The notes beneath the pieces are model-generated. The model did no database searches. It was not told where the DNA came from and saw only the letters and a list, made by a program, of their open reading frames with translations. This document shows positions 14,701-25,892 of a stretch of 64,000 nt of DNA, piece by piece; position 1 is the stretch's first letter; each line of letters starts with the position of its first letter. The position numbers and the translations under genes are program-made. The stretch spans positions 3,622,012 through 3,686,011 of the forward strand of contig CM059623.1 of the NCBI GenBank assembly GCA_030435675.1, read 5' to 3'. The DNA comes from Steinernema hermaphroditum. Taxonomy: Eukaryota; Nematoda; Chromadorea; Rhabditida; Steinernematidae.

Positions 14701-15762
14701 ATTCGAAAAAGTGCGGGAAGGCGGGGGAGTTCGCACCTTTGGCGTTGTTGGGGAAGGCGAGAACAATAACAAAGACATGTGGTCTTGGGTCGCCTAAGAA
14801 GTGCTGTTTTTCTTAATGAGTTTTCCAGAGGCGCGTTGCTAAAGGAAGTGCTCGAGGGACTGAGAATTTGCCAGGTGTTCGAGGTGGTGTCGTGTCACCC
14901 GGAAGATCACTTATTGGGCTAAAGAAAATTCATAGTGATACGCTCCTTTATGCTAATAAACCCTTTAAGCACTAAAAGATAGAAGCGCCTTCATTTTCGG
15001 CAATTTTCGACAAGGTCTCGAGGACATAGTGGCAGTGAACCGGCTGCTTTCAAATGTCCATGTGGCTCATTGTCAACGTTCCTGATTTGTGAACCGGTAG
15101 GGGTCGGTTCGACGCCAGCCCGATTCCGTGTTTTGTGTACTGTCTGTAAACGACCGCCAACTTACGCACAGGAGGGGAATCTTCCTTCCAGTCTCTTTCA
15201 ATTTAATCTGAGTTTGGCACAGCCCTCATCCAGATATGTAGATTACGGTGACATTCTCAGAAAAGTGACGGTTTTGACCTCACTGTGGACTGCGTATATG
15301 GAGGGCCTTTGCCATATGGACAAATCGTGAATTGGGTGGTCATATCAATCAGTTATTTATTTATTTACCCAGTAATAAAAGGTGGTTTAGTGAAGGCAGC
15401 GAATGTGGACTTCAGTTTTGAGATCGGGGCTCTCATTATGGGCCTTATTGAGGGAAGGATAGCGATTTACTTTCAATTGCCCATTTGGTGTTTTGGCATC
15501 TTTTCGCATCGACTTCAATCAAGCAGTCAACTCTTCGTTTGCCTGTGACCATAGGAGAGCTCTGAACATCTGTGCAATATTACGGCACCGAGTCCATCCT
15601 CTCCTCTAACAATCAAACAGTTATTCGCCGCCACTCTGCACAGCGATCTCTAAACTCGCCGCCCGCTTCTTCTCCTTCTCGCATTGCCGACCTTGTGGTG
15701 CGAAGACGCGATCGAAAACAGCTGCCGAGCGAGGTCGTCTCAGTGCGTTGAAGTGGGCAACG
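11762..15762. other. Intergenic region between NIPA and carboxypeptidase genes
   Basis: No gene could be supported. There is a short inverted repeat CTGATAGGGCC at 12048-12058 paired with 12120-12130, a two-unit 21-22 nt tandem repeat at about 13808-13850 (TTTGCA(G/A)GATTTCCACTC), and a tRNA-derived repeat at 15020-15145. Minus-strand frames at 12420-12727 could hide 5' exons of the NIPA gene but show no motif. Confidence 0.4.
15020..15145 (+). repeat. tRNA-derived SINE-like repeat (plus-strand copy)
   Basis: Contains GGCAGTGAAC, then an A-box-like TGTGGCTCATTG and a B-box-like GGTCGGTTCGACGCC about 45 nt later. A homologous copy in reverse orientation lies at 28290-28440. Related A-box parts (GTGTGGCTCATTG) occur at about 38320 and 43200. 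Several copies sharing a pol III promoter support a SINE family. Confidence 0.6.
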
Positions 15763-18376
15763 ATGGTCGGCCGTCCTTGGCAACTCCTTTCGTTCCTTCT
15801 GCTTCTTTCGATTTCGGTCTCCGCCGCGAGACGACCCCTCAGCGACCCGGCCTCCTTCTTCAGAGCCGATCTGCTCCGGGAGGGCGGCTACAACTGGACC
15901 GAAGAATGGTACGAGTTCATGCCCCTCGACCACTTCGACTTCATCGTCGACACGAAGTTCCAGCTGAGGTGGGCTGTGTGGAAGAGACGTCTCCTATAGC
16001 CTCTTCCAGATTCTTGATCAATCTTGACCACTACCGCGATGGAGGACCTATCTTCTTCTACACAGGCAACGAGGGAAACATCGAGGGATTCGCCAACAAC
16101 ACCGTACCTGGACTCCCTCACTAAACACCATTTATACATGCTTTAAAGGGCTTCATGTGGGATATCGCTCCGGAATATGGCGCCGCCCTCGTCTTCGCCG
16201 AGCATCGTTTCTACGGTAAAACCCAACCGTTCGGCAAGGAGAGCTACAAGTCGGTGAAGAACCTCGGCTACCTGTCCTCCACTCAGGCGCTCGCCGACTT
16301 CGCCACCCTCGTTGACTGGCTCCGGAAAGAGGTGAGCCTTCTTGTGGGGCCAGAATCAAGGAGACGTTTCAGAGAATCCCGGGAGCAAAGAACTCGGCGG
16401 TGGTCGCCTTTGGAGGCTCCTACGGCGGAATGCTCGCCGCCTGGTTCCGCATGAAGTACCCTCACCTCTGCGATGGGTAAGAGTGCCGATGAGGGCGGAT
16501 AAGACCGATCGATTCTAGAGCCATTGCTGCGAGCGCTCCCGTCTTCTGGTTCCGGAACACGAAGACTCCCGACGACGTCTACGATCGAATCGTCTCGCGC
16601 TCCTTCGTCAACAGTGGATGCGATGCCAAGGCCGTGCTCCAGAGCTGGACCTCTCTGAGGAAGCTCGCAAAAACAGGTACGGGGAGCACAGACAAGGGGC
16701 CGTCAAAGATGATGGCTGAAGTAGCTGCATAGACTAGAAAGAGATTCGAACTCTTAATTCGAAGAAGTTTTCAGTGCCAAATTTTGGTCAAGTCGGACGT
16801 TGCTTATCCATGTCTTAATCCCGGTGCATGTCCACTTCTGGCTCCATCCAAACAACGCCTTTTCCCCACGGCTGATTCCTTATTCCTCACTCCTTCCCTT
16901 CCCACACCTACCTAACGTCTTCCCCGATCCAGGTTCCATTTTTCCACGGCCCATGCCTTATCCTATGCCTCGTCCATGCCTCATTCCATCGCCCGATGGT
17001 TACACAGACTACTATATCAGAGAATCTCAGATTCTTGAGACTCTTAATTCGAAGAAGCTCCGATCATTGACTATTGTGTGCCAAATTTTGGTCAAGTCGG
17101 ACTTTTCTAACCCCTTGTTATATGTATGTGACCTTACCGTTTCAACCAGTAACCATCGTGTCGGGAAATCTTTCAACAAAGGCAACATGGCTAAATCTTG
17201 TAGTTTTGAAAACTAAAACTGAAAAGGTCATCTTGGCTATGTTTCACCACCAAAATGGCGATGTTTCACTCGAATTGAATATTGTGTTCATAAGATAGGC
17301 CTTTGATTATCTTTCTATTCGTAAGACTCTGTTCTTAATTTAAAGAAGCTCCGATCTCTATGCCAAATTTTGGCCATATCAGACGTTGCCATCTTCTATG
17401 ACCCATTGCTATATTCGGCCTTTCCAGCCACGGGCCGTGTCTTCCTCAACGGACTCTTCAAACTTGCCAACGAGTCGCACATCGCGACCGCCGGAGACGT
17501 CGACTTCCTCGTCGCTTTCATCAAGGAGGCGATGGAGTCGATGGCCATGGTCAACTACCCCTACCCGACGGAATTCCTCGCGCCCCTCCCCGGATGGCCC
17601 GTGCAGAAGGCCTGTGAGAGCTTCAAGACGACCAAACAGTCGGACGAGGAGTACGCGAAGGCGCTCTACGACGTCGTCAACCTCTACTACAACTTCACCG
17701 GCGCCACCAAGGAACTCTGCGCGAATCCGAAGACGTGCTCCGGCGCCTATGCCGCTCTCGGCGATCCCCTAGGATGGCCCTGGCAGGTGAGCGCCCAGAT
17801 GAAGGGTGGATGGCCATGTTCTCTCTTGTAGAGCTGCACGGAGATGGTGATGCCACAGTGTGCCTCCTCCCTCCCCAACGACTTCTTCGAGAAGGACTGC
17901 CCCTTCACCGTGGAGAACTTCCTTTCCTTTTGCACCTCCACATTCGAATCCATCGGCTACAACCCCGAGTTCATGCGTCCCGACTGGGCGATGACCGTCT
18001 TTGGCGATCACTTCCCCGCCGCCTCCAACATCGTCTTCAGGTACATATCTCCCCTGCCTACAGTAACCATCGCTTTAGCAACGGTTACCTGGACCCGTGG
18101 TCGGGTGGCGGATGGGCGCTAAAGCCGAAGACGGAAGGCTCGCTGGTCAGCCTTATCATCGACGACGGCGCGCACCACTACGATCTCCGCGGGGCGCACG
18201 CCAACGACACCGCCTCGGTGAAGGAGGCGCGTCGCATTGAGAAGGCCCACATTAATCGCTGGGTGAAGCGGGCGGAGCACTCGCGGAGGATCAAGGCCGT
18301 CCACGAGGCGAAGTGGCGCCGCAAGGAGGAACATCGCCGCAGAGAGAAGCCGAAGCGTTTCAAGTTCGACTTTTGA
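15763..18376 (+). CDS. Serine carboxypeptidase S28 (prolyl carboxypeptidase/DPP7 family)
   Basis: Eight exons: 15763-15968, 16010-16103, 16149-16331, 16373-16476, 16519-16676, 17428-17786, 17832-18040, 18079-18376; 536 residues. A leucine-rich signal peptide (residues 4-21) directs secretion or lysosomal delivery. The alpha/beta-hydrolase triad is complete: Ser177 in GGSYGGM, Asp443 in [12 protein letters not shown] and His470 in DGAHHYDLR. The family cleaves residues C-terminal to proline. N-glycosylation sequons are present (for example NWT and NFT). The last ~60 residues are very rich in Arg/Lys/Glu/His, unusual for the family. Intron 5 is 751 nt, against 41-46 nt for most others, because of internal repeats. 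C. elegans pcp genes are the nearest relatives, but which paralog is not clear. Confidence 0.93.
16732..17395 (+). repeat. Three related ~70 bp repeats inside carboxypeptidase intron 5
   Basis: Copies at about 16745-16805, 17036-17105 and 17330-17395 share CTTAATTCGAAGAAG-like sequence followed by TGCCAAATTTTGG(T/C)CA and a tract (TCGGACGTTGC, TCGGACTTTTC or TCAGACGTTGC). Spacing is about 290 nt. The last copy ends just before the polypyrimidine tract and acceptor used by exon 6 (17427). Confidence 0.65.
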
Positions 18377-19036
18377 ATCTTCTTATTATAATATTTTGAA
18401 CTCTAAAATGACTTTTAAAAGTGATGAGATAAAAGGAACAAGCTCCATATGCTAGGTATACTTTAGTGTAGTTGCAAGGGACACTTGAAGTTGAAGAGAA
18501 GAAGACGTCAAAGATGTATCGAAGGACCGATACCCAGACGGCCGATCTGCCCATTCCCAGACGAGTTCCACGACGTCCTTCCCCGAGACGAAGCCATCAG
18601 GAACAGCACCTTCGCTCCAGACGCCTCCGAAGGAACGTCTCCGCCGCTCGACTCCGACTAAGAAGTCTCCAAAGCAGCCGGATCTTCACGAGCTTCACGA
18701 CGCTTTTGCCACGGATCGCCTTGTCTGACGTTCCATTCTTTCTTTTCATTTGACTTCACAACACAAGGAAAGGGAAAACATTGTTTGTTGAGTAATGCGT
18801 TCAGCTGGTTACATCCTTATTTAAGCTCTTACTCGGTTCATGTACATCCTATGCCCTCTCCATGTCTTATCCCTTCGCCGGACTCTGCCCCATCTCTCAG
18901 TCTAAGCTCTTTCGCGGACGAACTGACCAATCGCTGGGGACACAAATGAAAGACTCAATGATTCGACGGTTTTTAATGCCAGCCCAGTCCTGAACTTAAA
19001 TTATTTGAATCCATCTTTACTATCTAACCATCAAAG
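18377..19036. other. Short intergenic region with a GC-rich coding-like island
   Basis: At 18480-18730 the DNA is GC-rich and free of stops in more than one plus-strand frame. The frame with an ATG (18513) would give an Arg-rich peptide; another would give a Ser/Thr/Pro-rich one. No splice partner or homology is recognised. It may be a remnant exon or a small gene, but I cannot choose a frame. Confidence 0.25.
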
Positions 19037-21911
19037 CTATTGAAACAGAGTTACAAGCAACATGAATCCCAAACAGGCCAAATACTGGGAAGCAGCAGCT
19101 GCTTTAGTGGTGGTGACTGTCGTGAGCTTTGTAGTTTTCGAAGAAGATGCACGATCCGAGGGGGTAGATACTGTAGCTGCGGTCGTCGAGCTTGACTCGG
19201 AAGTAGTATTATGCGCTGTGCTGAGCGATGAAGATGTCGTGGAGAATATTTCATGAGTAGACGTCTTAGCTGGTGTTGTTGTGGACAGCGAAGACGTTGT
19301 TTCCAGATGTGCCGTAGAAGCCACATCTGATGGTGGCAAACTGATTGAAAAGTGCATGCTGAAGTAGGACGTCGTGGAACATCCAAAGTGAGCTCTTCGC
19401 GAAAACGTGATGACCACTTGGGACCAGTTGGAAAAGGTGAAAGCACTGTGGGGGTTTTTTATCGAGGTCCTGAAATGAGTGCGATTTTAGAACTGAAGAA
19501 GAAGATGCTCACTTTGTCTTGTTCACGTGTGTGCAGATTAACTCAAGATCCACGCACAGGTCACTGTATGGAGCGATCAAAAAAAAGTGCATGCTAGTGT
19601 TCGGTTCTCCGTCCTGACTTATCGTATAGTCAAACGTCTCGACGCCATATGGATCTGAGGAGATCAGATTGTCGGTGAGGACAAAGTCATATGGATCGAT
19701 CTCAACAGAAAGTCCGCATCGAAGGGGAGTATTCGTATCGTCGAGCGAGGAAGTGGAGAGCCCATTCAGCTGCACGGAAGTGGTGATGTTGGTGGTGACC
19801 ATGACGGCGTTCCGTAGGAATAATTGATTCCAGTCAGGCGGGCGATCAGATCTGAAGAATTTTGGAAAAAGTTGGCTCTGGGGCGATCCGGTATTTGAAT
19901 GTTTATGTCTCTCAAGGGACCCTTCCGAAGTGTCCGCCCCGGATCGAGCTGAAAATTGACTGGGCAGTTCCTTGGCCGACGTTTTTGGGATCCGGGTTCG
20001 ACTCCGCGTCCGGTCCACATTTTTTCTCGCTTCCCAGCATATTTAAATTTGTTTTTTTTTTCTTCTCGTAATCAATCAATCGACGCAAGACTGACAACGA
20101 GAGGTCCCAAACTGTCCCACGCCGATTCGGCTGAAATTTGGCAAGAAGATAGAGGTACTGGAGTGTAGCAAAACCTGATAGGTTTCGTCGGTGAATGGGG
20201 ATTTAAGCTGTATTTCATAGTTGATTTTGACATCTTAACTGTAAGGTCTCCTGGTGCGATAACCCTGACGCCTCACAATATACGGTATTCTTGTCCGTTT
20301 TTGTCGTTTTTTTGACGGGTTTTCAAGGTTTTCAGCATTTAGAGCCAAAATCAATATTGTAAATTGACAACCATGTTCTTACAGCAAGAAAGTCGGTCAA
20401 AAACAACAAACACTGGCAAAAACACCGTATATTTTGTGGCGTCAGGGATATCGCACCAGGACGCTTTACAATGATAGAGGACAAAATCACCTATCTTAAA
20501 TATTACTCAAAATACGCAAACAATCTGCTATTCGCGCTAGGTATTTATCTAAAGTCCTTCTTGAATGAAGACGAGCGAGGAGTGAATCTGTTTTACGCGG
20601 AATTTCTAGTAAATTTTGTGAACAACGAAAAGGGGGTGAGGGGGTGCACGCATATTTTTTTATAGCTTAAACCCCCCATTCACCGATAAAACCTATCAGG
20701 TTTTGCTACACTCTAACACGTCTATCTCCCTGCCAAATTTCAGCCGAATCGGCGTGGGACAGTTTGGGACCTCTCCTTGTGAGGGCAAAAGGCTTACGGT
20801 AGTGAGTGTATAAAATATGCAAAAAATTAGCTGCCCATACTCCAAGTCAAAAACAATGCGGTATCCTTCCTCACAGGTATGGGGGTTTCTTCGGAAGGTT
20901 CGACACTTCAGAAGGTTTCCTTATCAAATGGCCCAGAATCAGTAATCGCGTTGGAAACCGAGTTCGTTTTGGAGTCCCGGTCCCAACACGAAAACACACT
21001 GAATACAGAGCTCGCTTCGCTCGCCCGCTGCCTAAGTTTGTGTGTACATGTTAGTTGTGCTAAAAATGCGGCACAAACGGCGTGATATTGGTGAAAAAAG
21101 CGAATCAAAAAATTGAAAAAAAAATAAAAAGAATTGGTGAAACTAGGAGAACGGAATGGTCCCGAAACGAATTGCCTGCGACGGCAAGTAGATTTGTACC
21201 GATGTAAAATCGTTCTGCTCCCCACTCACGTGTATGTCGCAAGATGAGGCTGTTCAATGTGTAGCAAACCATTCTGGACGGTAAACAAGTCGACCCTGGT
21301 ATTTTGCGGTAAAGGTGCAATCTGAACATAGAGCTAGGCATTGTGATCAAGATGGCACCCACGTCTAAGCCGAACCACATCGCTGGACAGAGGTATGTAG
21401 CTATGTCCTGTGAAGCACCGTTGGGCATCAAGAGAAAGGCCGGGCAGTCGGCGCTGACATTGAACCCGTAAAAATTCGTCATTTCGGCTACTCTAAAAAT
21501 ATTACCGTCTTGACACTCGCCTAAATTACGGTCTAATTCTTCTGATGACTCTGACAGTCCTACCCTTCAGAGTTTCTCTGGCCAAGAACATGAGAATAAC
21601 ACTTCTCCATTCGTTATGTACCTCGTCGGAGCGATCGAAGATGTCGCCCCGGTGCAGGAGTACGGTAGTGGTGGTGGCGTCGAAGCAAAAGAGTTCCGTA
21701 TTCGAGAGGTCGTTCCATCGGATGGACGAGCAGCCCCCATTGGAGAACAGCGATGTTAGGGCAAAGGGCGACATGTCGACGAGGTTGCTGGAGTCGACGG
21801 CCACACACGTAGGCTCTCTGAGTATTATGAGTGAGACGTTGTCGCTTCCGAAGAGCATGAATGGAAGGTCCGAGCTAATTGCAACACCTGACGAAGGCGC
21901 TATGCAATTTG
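19037..21911 (-). CDS. Secreted Cys-containing protein with Ser/Thr stalk and GPI-type tail (paralog A)
   Basis: Five exons join in phase: 21911-21564, 21520-21363, 21321-21230, 19851-19513, 19469-19037. The first exon, with start and signal peptide, was not found. I do not recognise the family. The protein carries a block beginning PFMLFGSD, then ADCPAFLL, VQNGLLHI, LFLRNAVMVT and SDPYGVETF, each with a counterpart in the next gene upstream (22600-24837). Exon 4 has exactly the same length (92 nt) in both. The last exon ends with about 75 Ser/Thr-rich residues (a likely O-glycosylated stalk) and a hydrophobic tail LACLGFMLLVTLFQ, typical of a GPI-anchor signal. A CUB-like fold is possible but unproven. 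Intron 4 is about 1.4 kb and contains a 0.7 kb foldback element. Confidence 0.65.
19966..20018 (+). repeat. tRNA-like fragment with B box
   Basis: GGGATCCGGGTTCGACTCCG forms a good pol III B box. The same GGGATCCGGGTTCGA block recurs at about 52030. In both places a terminal arm of the foldback transposon lies within about 120 nt, suggesting the two travel together or insert into similar DNA. Confidence 0.45.
20091..20783. mobile_element. Foldback/MITE-type DNA element with ~120 bp inverted ends
   Basis: The left end (20091-20212) and right end (20660-20782) are near-perfect inverted repeats, starting GAGAGGTCCCAAACTGTCCC and running through GATTCGGCTGAAATTTGGCA to AAACCTGATAGGTTT. A second inverted pair lies inside (20242-20286 with 20424-20467, sharing CTGGTGCGATA and CCCTGACGCC). 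Much of the rest also pairs, so the whole ~690 bp is one long imperfect palindrome. No transposase is encoded. It sits in intron 4 of paralog A. A partial copy is at 51820-51914. Confidence 0.8.
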
Positions 21912-22599
21912 CTGAAATGTTTTATCTAGTAGATCTAGTAGATGTTTTAAGTGTGTAAGAGGGCGACACTATAAGCTAGCATGACTTTAAAGATCTCAAT
22001 GAATGAGCTTTCGACAGTTCGGTTTACAAAACTTTCAAAACTGGACCTTAGGACCCCTGCTGACCTAATCAAACTAGTGAAGCACACCACAGGTAACTAT
22101 CCAAGGAAAAGGACCCCTACGTTGAAGAACGTGCCAGGACGCGGGGTAGTCTCCCGGACTCCGCCGATCTCCCGGACGCCCGGACATCAAGACCCTTAAC
22201 TCCCTCCGCCCTCCCAAGGGAGTGCCCCTGGAAGTGTTCCCTGAGGTCGCGCCCACCGTCGTTGTTTCTGCGGCCCACCCTATTAATACGATCCATCAAA
22301 AAAGTGGTATTCCGTGTCGCCGTTTGGGAACGGTTATTCTCAGCAACCGCCAAATGGGAGAGTCATTGCTACAGGATCCTCATTTCCCTTCCCTATGTCG
22401 GGTAGTCAGGGTGGGCTAAGTAGAGCTTACAATTTACCAAGTGTCTTGCACAATCTATATTTTACTCGACAGCCGGTCTTCCTCTTCATCTCATGTCTGT
22501 ATAATCATTTTACAAAAGAACCCCGGGACACCTTAAGAGCACACGAAGAGAAACTCGTATAACTTCCAGGTTGGACAAACTTTTCGTACGATTACTTAC

Positions 22600-24837
22600 C
22601 GGGCACCGGCGAATCAGTGGGAGTGACGGGGGGTGAGTCCTGTAGCGAGTATTCAATACTAACCCCTTGATATGCGCATTTTATGGGATCGGTTCGATGG
22701 AACTGGACCACAATGCTCTCGACATTGGAAAAGACACGGCGATCCGTTGCATTAAATTCTGTCAAACTGAAAGCGCTGATGAAAGATGCTTCGAACTGGT
22801 CGGCTTACGTCGTCCCGTCCAAATAATTAATCGCAAACGTCAAATTCACACAACCAGCATCGTACGGCGCAATGTGGAAAGTCATTTCGGGGTCAGGGAA
22901 GAAGAAAGTGAACGTGTATCTGAACTCTTCCACCCCATAAGGGTCGGAGTCGAAGTGTCCAGAGGTGTAGGTGGTCAGGTGTCGACTCAGATAGCAGGTT
23001 AGTGGTCCCGTTTGGTCGCCGTTCTGATTCGCAGTACTTACCAATGGTCTCCAGTCTGTCACGTTCGCCGTGACCATCACCGCACTGCGGAGGAAGAGCG
23101 AGTCCGGCACATTCCAAGAACTGAAAATGCCCCCGTGAAGCAGGTGTTGAGGAGAGTTCTTACCTGAAACTCGTCACGGCTGTATCGGAGATGTTGTGGA
23201 GGCCATTCTGCACGGTCGTGACGTCTATTTCAGCGTTGGGAAGATTGTAGTCCTCCTATAAATATGACAAATGTAGATTTGAGATTCATCGGTGAATGTT
23301 GAAATGACCATGTCATCATTCAATGATCTGCCCTAACGGTTTTTTATCTTTCTAAGTTAGAGACGGGCGCGGATACTCACCACTATCTCTAACATAGAAA
23401 GATAAAAAGATTTGAAGATGCTGAAAATTTGCCGATTATCAGATGCCCCATGAAGTGCGCCGTCTACGACCGGTTCTACATCTACGGCGTGCCAAGGATG
23501 AAGCCGTCTGCCAGACATCCACTGTTTACATCCACATCCATAATGCCTTTGATTCGCGAAATAAACTCGTAAGTCGTAAGGTAGAGAAGTTTTGTACATA
23601 TTGCGAAAAAAATGGTTTTATGGCATAAATGACATGTTTCAATGGTTTGCGAGGGCACTGTCATGGCTTTCAGAATCCAACATTGAGCAGCCTCTTTTTT
23701 TGTAGCTTTAAAACGATCGGAAATATCATCAGATCTTCGGCTTTCTCTGACGTTGTAGTTGACGTCCTTGTTACAGAGATACAACTGAGCATACAGTAGT
23801 CAGTTATCCTATTTCAAATTGACCCTGTCGACGTCTAGTTCCCAGTTCAGTCGACTAATATTTAATTGGAGTGCCTAAACATCGTTCGATCCGACTGCCA
23901 GCCTAACCCGAACGATAGCCGATCGACTACTCACTTTATCCAAAGCGGAAAACCACTGCACTGGACAAACGCTTCCCGGCTTCGAGTCCAACAAAATCGT
24001 TTTGTTGGCGAGCGTTGGTGTTAAGATAAACGCTGGGCAGTCGGCACTTGCGCTGACTACTTCATCCCCAGAATTGAGTGGGTAGTAGACATTGCCTTCC
24101 TTGCAGTGACCTGTAACGATTCTTATAGGTCGTTTCCTAGCGCCGACATAGTTGAAGTCCGGACTCTTAGACTCAACTGTCGCGTGGTGGGACCTGGACT
24201 CGGCTTCAAGGTGGGCCCTGAGAGTGGACTGTGGGGTAGGGATGGGGGTCCCTAATATGGCCCTAATGTGGGTGCACAGTTTAATCGGCACCTTCTAAGT
24301 TGTATCAAATGGACCATTTATATTAACCCTTTAAAGAATCGTACCTTTCAATTGACTCTTTTCCAGGAAAAGGAGTATAATTTCTCTCCAACGAACGGAT
24401 GTGGGGTTCAGGTCGGTGTAGAGATCGCCTCGGCCGAGTACAACGCTTTCCGTCGCGTCATCAAAGCAGTACTTCCCGTAGCTGACAGCGGCATCATACC
24501 ATGGCATCGTGGAATTATCCCAGTGCGCGAAGTCCGATGCTTTCACGGTAGCACAGGTGCCATTGGTGAAAGTGGAAGTGAACATGAGCTTCGACAAGTG
24601 GTTCCTATCGGAGGAGACGAGGAAAACACAAAGTGGTTCGGTGATGTTGATGCGCGCCACGGGATCGCTTCCGAAAAGCATGAAGGGGGCGCTGGGCGCG
24701 ATCGTGGAACCTTGTGGGGGTGCAGTGCATGAGTTAGAGGATGTTGTAGTTCCTAAGGCTGTAGGGCTCCAAACGATGGCGAAGTATAGAAGAACATATG
24801 CAAAGAAGCGATCGAAAATCAAGCGGTTTGAGAACAA
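22600..24837 (-). CDS. Secreted Cys-containing protein (paralog B of 19037-21911)
   Basis: Exons 24837-24345, 24110-23935, 23255-23164, 23120-22809 and 22766-22600 join in phase. The first begins directly after an in-frame stop and a CTCAG acceptor, so an upstream exon must supply the ATG. It carries a hydrophobic segment (FAYVLLYFAIVW) that looks like a signal peptide. Blocks match paralog A in order: PFMLFGSD, GDLYTDLN, CKEGN, ADCPAFIL, TVQNGLHNI, SLFLRSAVMVT and SDPYGVEEF. The last exon read (VFSNVESIVVQF, then CAYQGVSIEYSL) resembles the end of a CUB-like beta-sandwich. It runs into PPVTPTDSPVP and a GTAAGT donor; the 3' terminal exon is unresolved, so presence of a GPI tail is unknown. 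Function unknown; A and B are a tandem duplication. Confidence 0.6.
23347..23403. repeat. Hairpin in an intron of paralog B
   Basis: ATCTTTCTAAGTTAGAGA at about 23347-23364 pairs with TCTCTAACATAGAAAGAT at about 23386-23403 with one mismatch, around a ~20 nt loop. Flanking T-rich and A-rich tracts extend the pairing. It could be a small MITE or a transcribed hairpin. Confidence 0.5.
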
Positions 24838-25892
24838 CTGAGTTCACATACCTTCCATCGCCGGGTCGTAAAGAAAGATGAAACCAAGCGAGCTACTGGT
24901 TGTTAATTTTAAACGTTCTTATCGCCATCGATGATTCACGGTCGCTTGCAATTTACAACTCTGTCCGAAAATTGCGGATTCTTCTAGTGTTGTTAGAATG
25001 ATCATCGGAAAAAGAATCGATCAATTTATGACCTCATTGCTGTACATTTGAACAAAAAAGGCAGATTTATATGTAGTGCATGCTGGTATTAACCGACGAT
25101 CTGATCTCTTCAAATCCTTACGAAGTCGAGGATTTGTACTGTAGCTTAACCATGGTTCGGGGAGGCAATGGGGCTATGAGACATGGGTCATGCAATGTTT
25201 GTATATAATAGTATGGTTTTTGACTCGAATGACGACCTAGTCCTGATTTAGAATTATCTACAACACTGTCTAACCCGCTGCGACTCGATCGGAACCGACT
25301 GAATCCATCTTTACAATTCATCGATAAAGACGGAGGTCTGCTGGACAAGGACATTTTGGTCTGCTTTATTAACAGTAATGTGTAGATAGTAAAGGTGCAT
25401 TCAGGCTGGTCGGGTCGTGTCGAGTCGTAATCCTTCGAATCATCCAATTGAGTCGAGTCGCCTCAAAAAACGACTCGAGTCACGGGACTCTTCAGCTCGA
25501 TCAGCTTCTCTAGAACCACCTCCACCCTGGTTGAATACCAACCGCGGCAATTCATGGCATTTCGAGCGTGTTAAAGATCACGGACTCCGACTTTTCCCTC
25601 TCTATGACCTATACTCATCCTCAAGCAGCTGCGTCCACTCCATCAAAAACTTCCACAATGACCCTCACCGACCTCGGCTTTTGGCCGGCGGGCTGTTCAA
25701 ACAGCAGAATCGATAGGAGGTCGCGGCGGCGGCGGCGCGCTGATCTCCGCCTCCGTTGCACGTTGCGCGATCGCACCCCAACTCGGTGGCGGTCACACCG
25801 TCGATCCTTCCCAGTTACCCGACTGTTTCACCCGAACTATTTTCATCGAAACCGGTCGAGCTGCTGTCTTCTCGCCGATTCGCTTTACAAAA
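24838..25892. other. Divergent intergenic region between paralog B and GalNAc-transferase
   Basis: No gene supported. It must contain promoters for both divergent genes and the missing first exon of paralog B. A GAGTCGAGTCG-rich tract occurs at about 25400-25500. DNA becomes GC-rich from about 25680, just upstream of the transferase start. Confidence 0.4.

Noticed and set aside
15684..16124. Alternative plus-strand frame over the carboxypeptidase start
   Set aside because: Arg/Pro-rich shadow of the true coding frame; it has no signal peptide and does not continue into the conserved exons.
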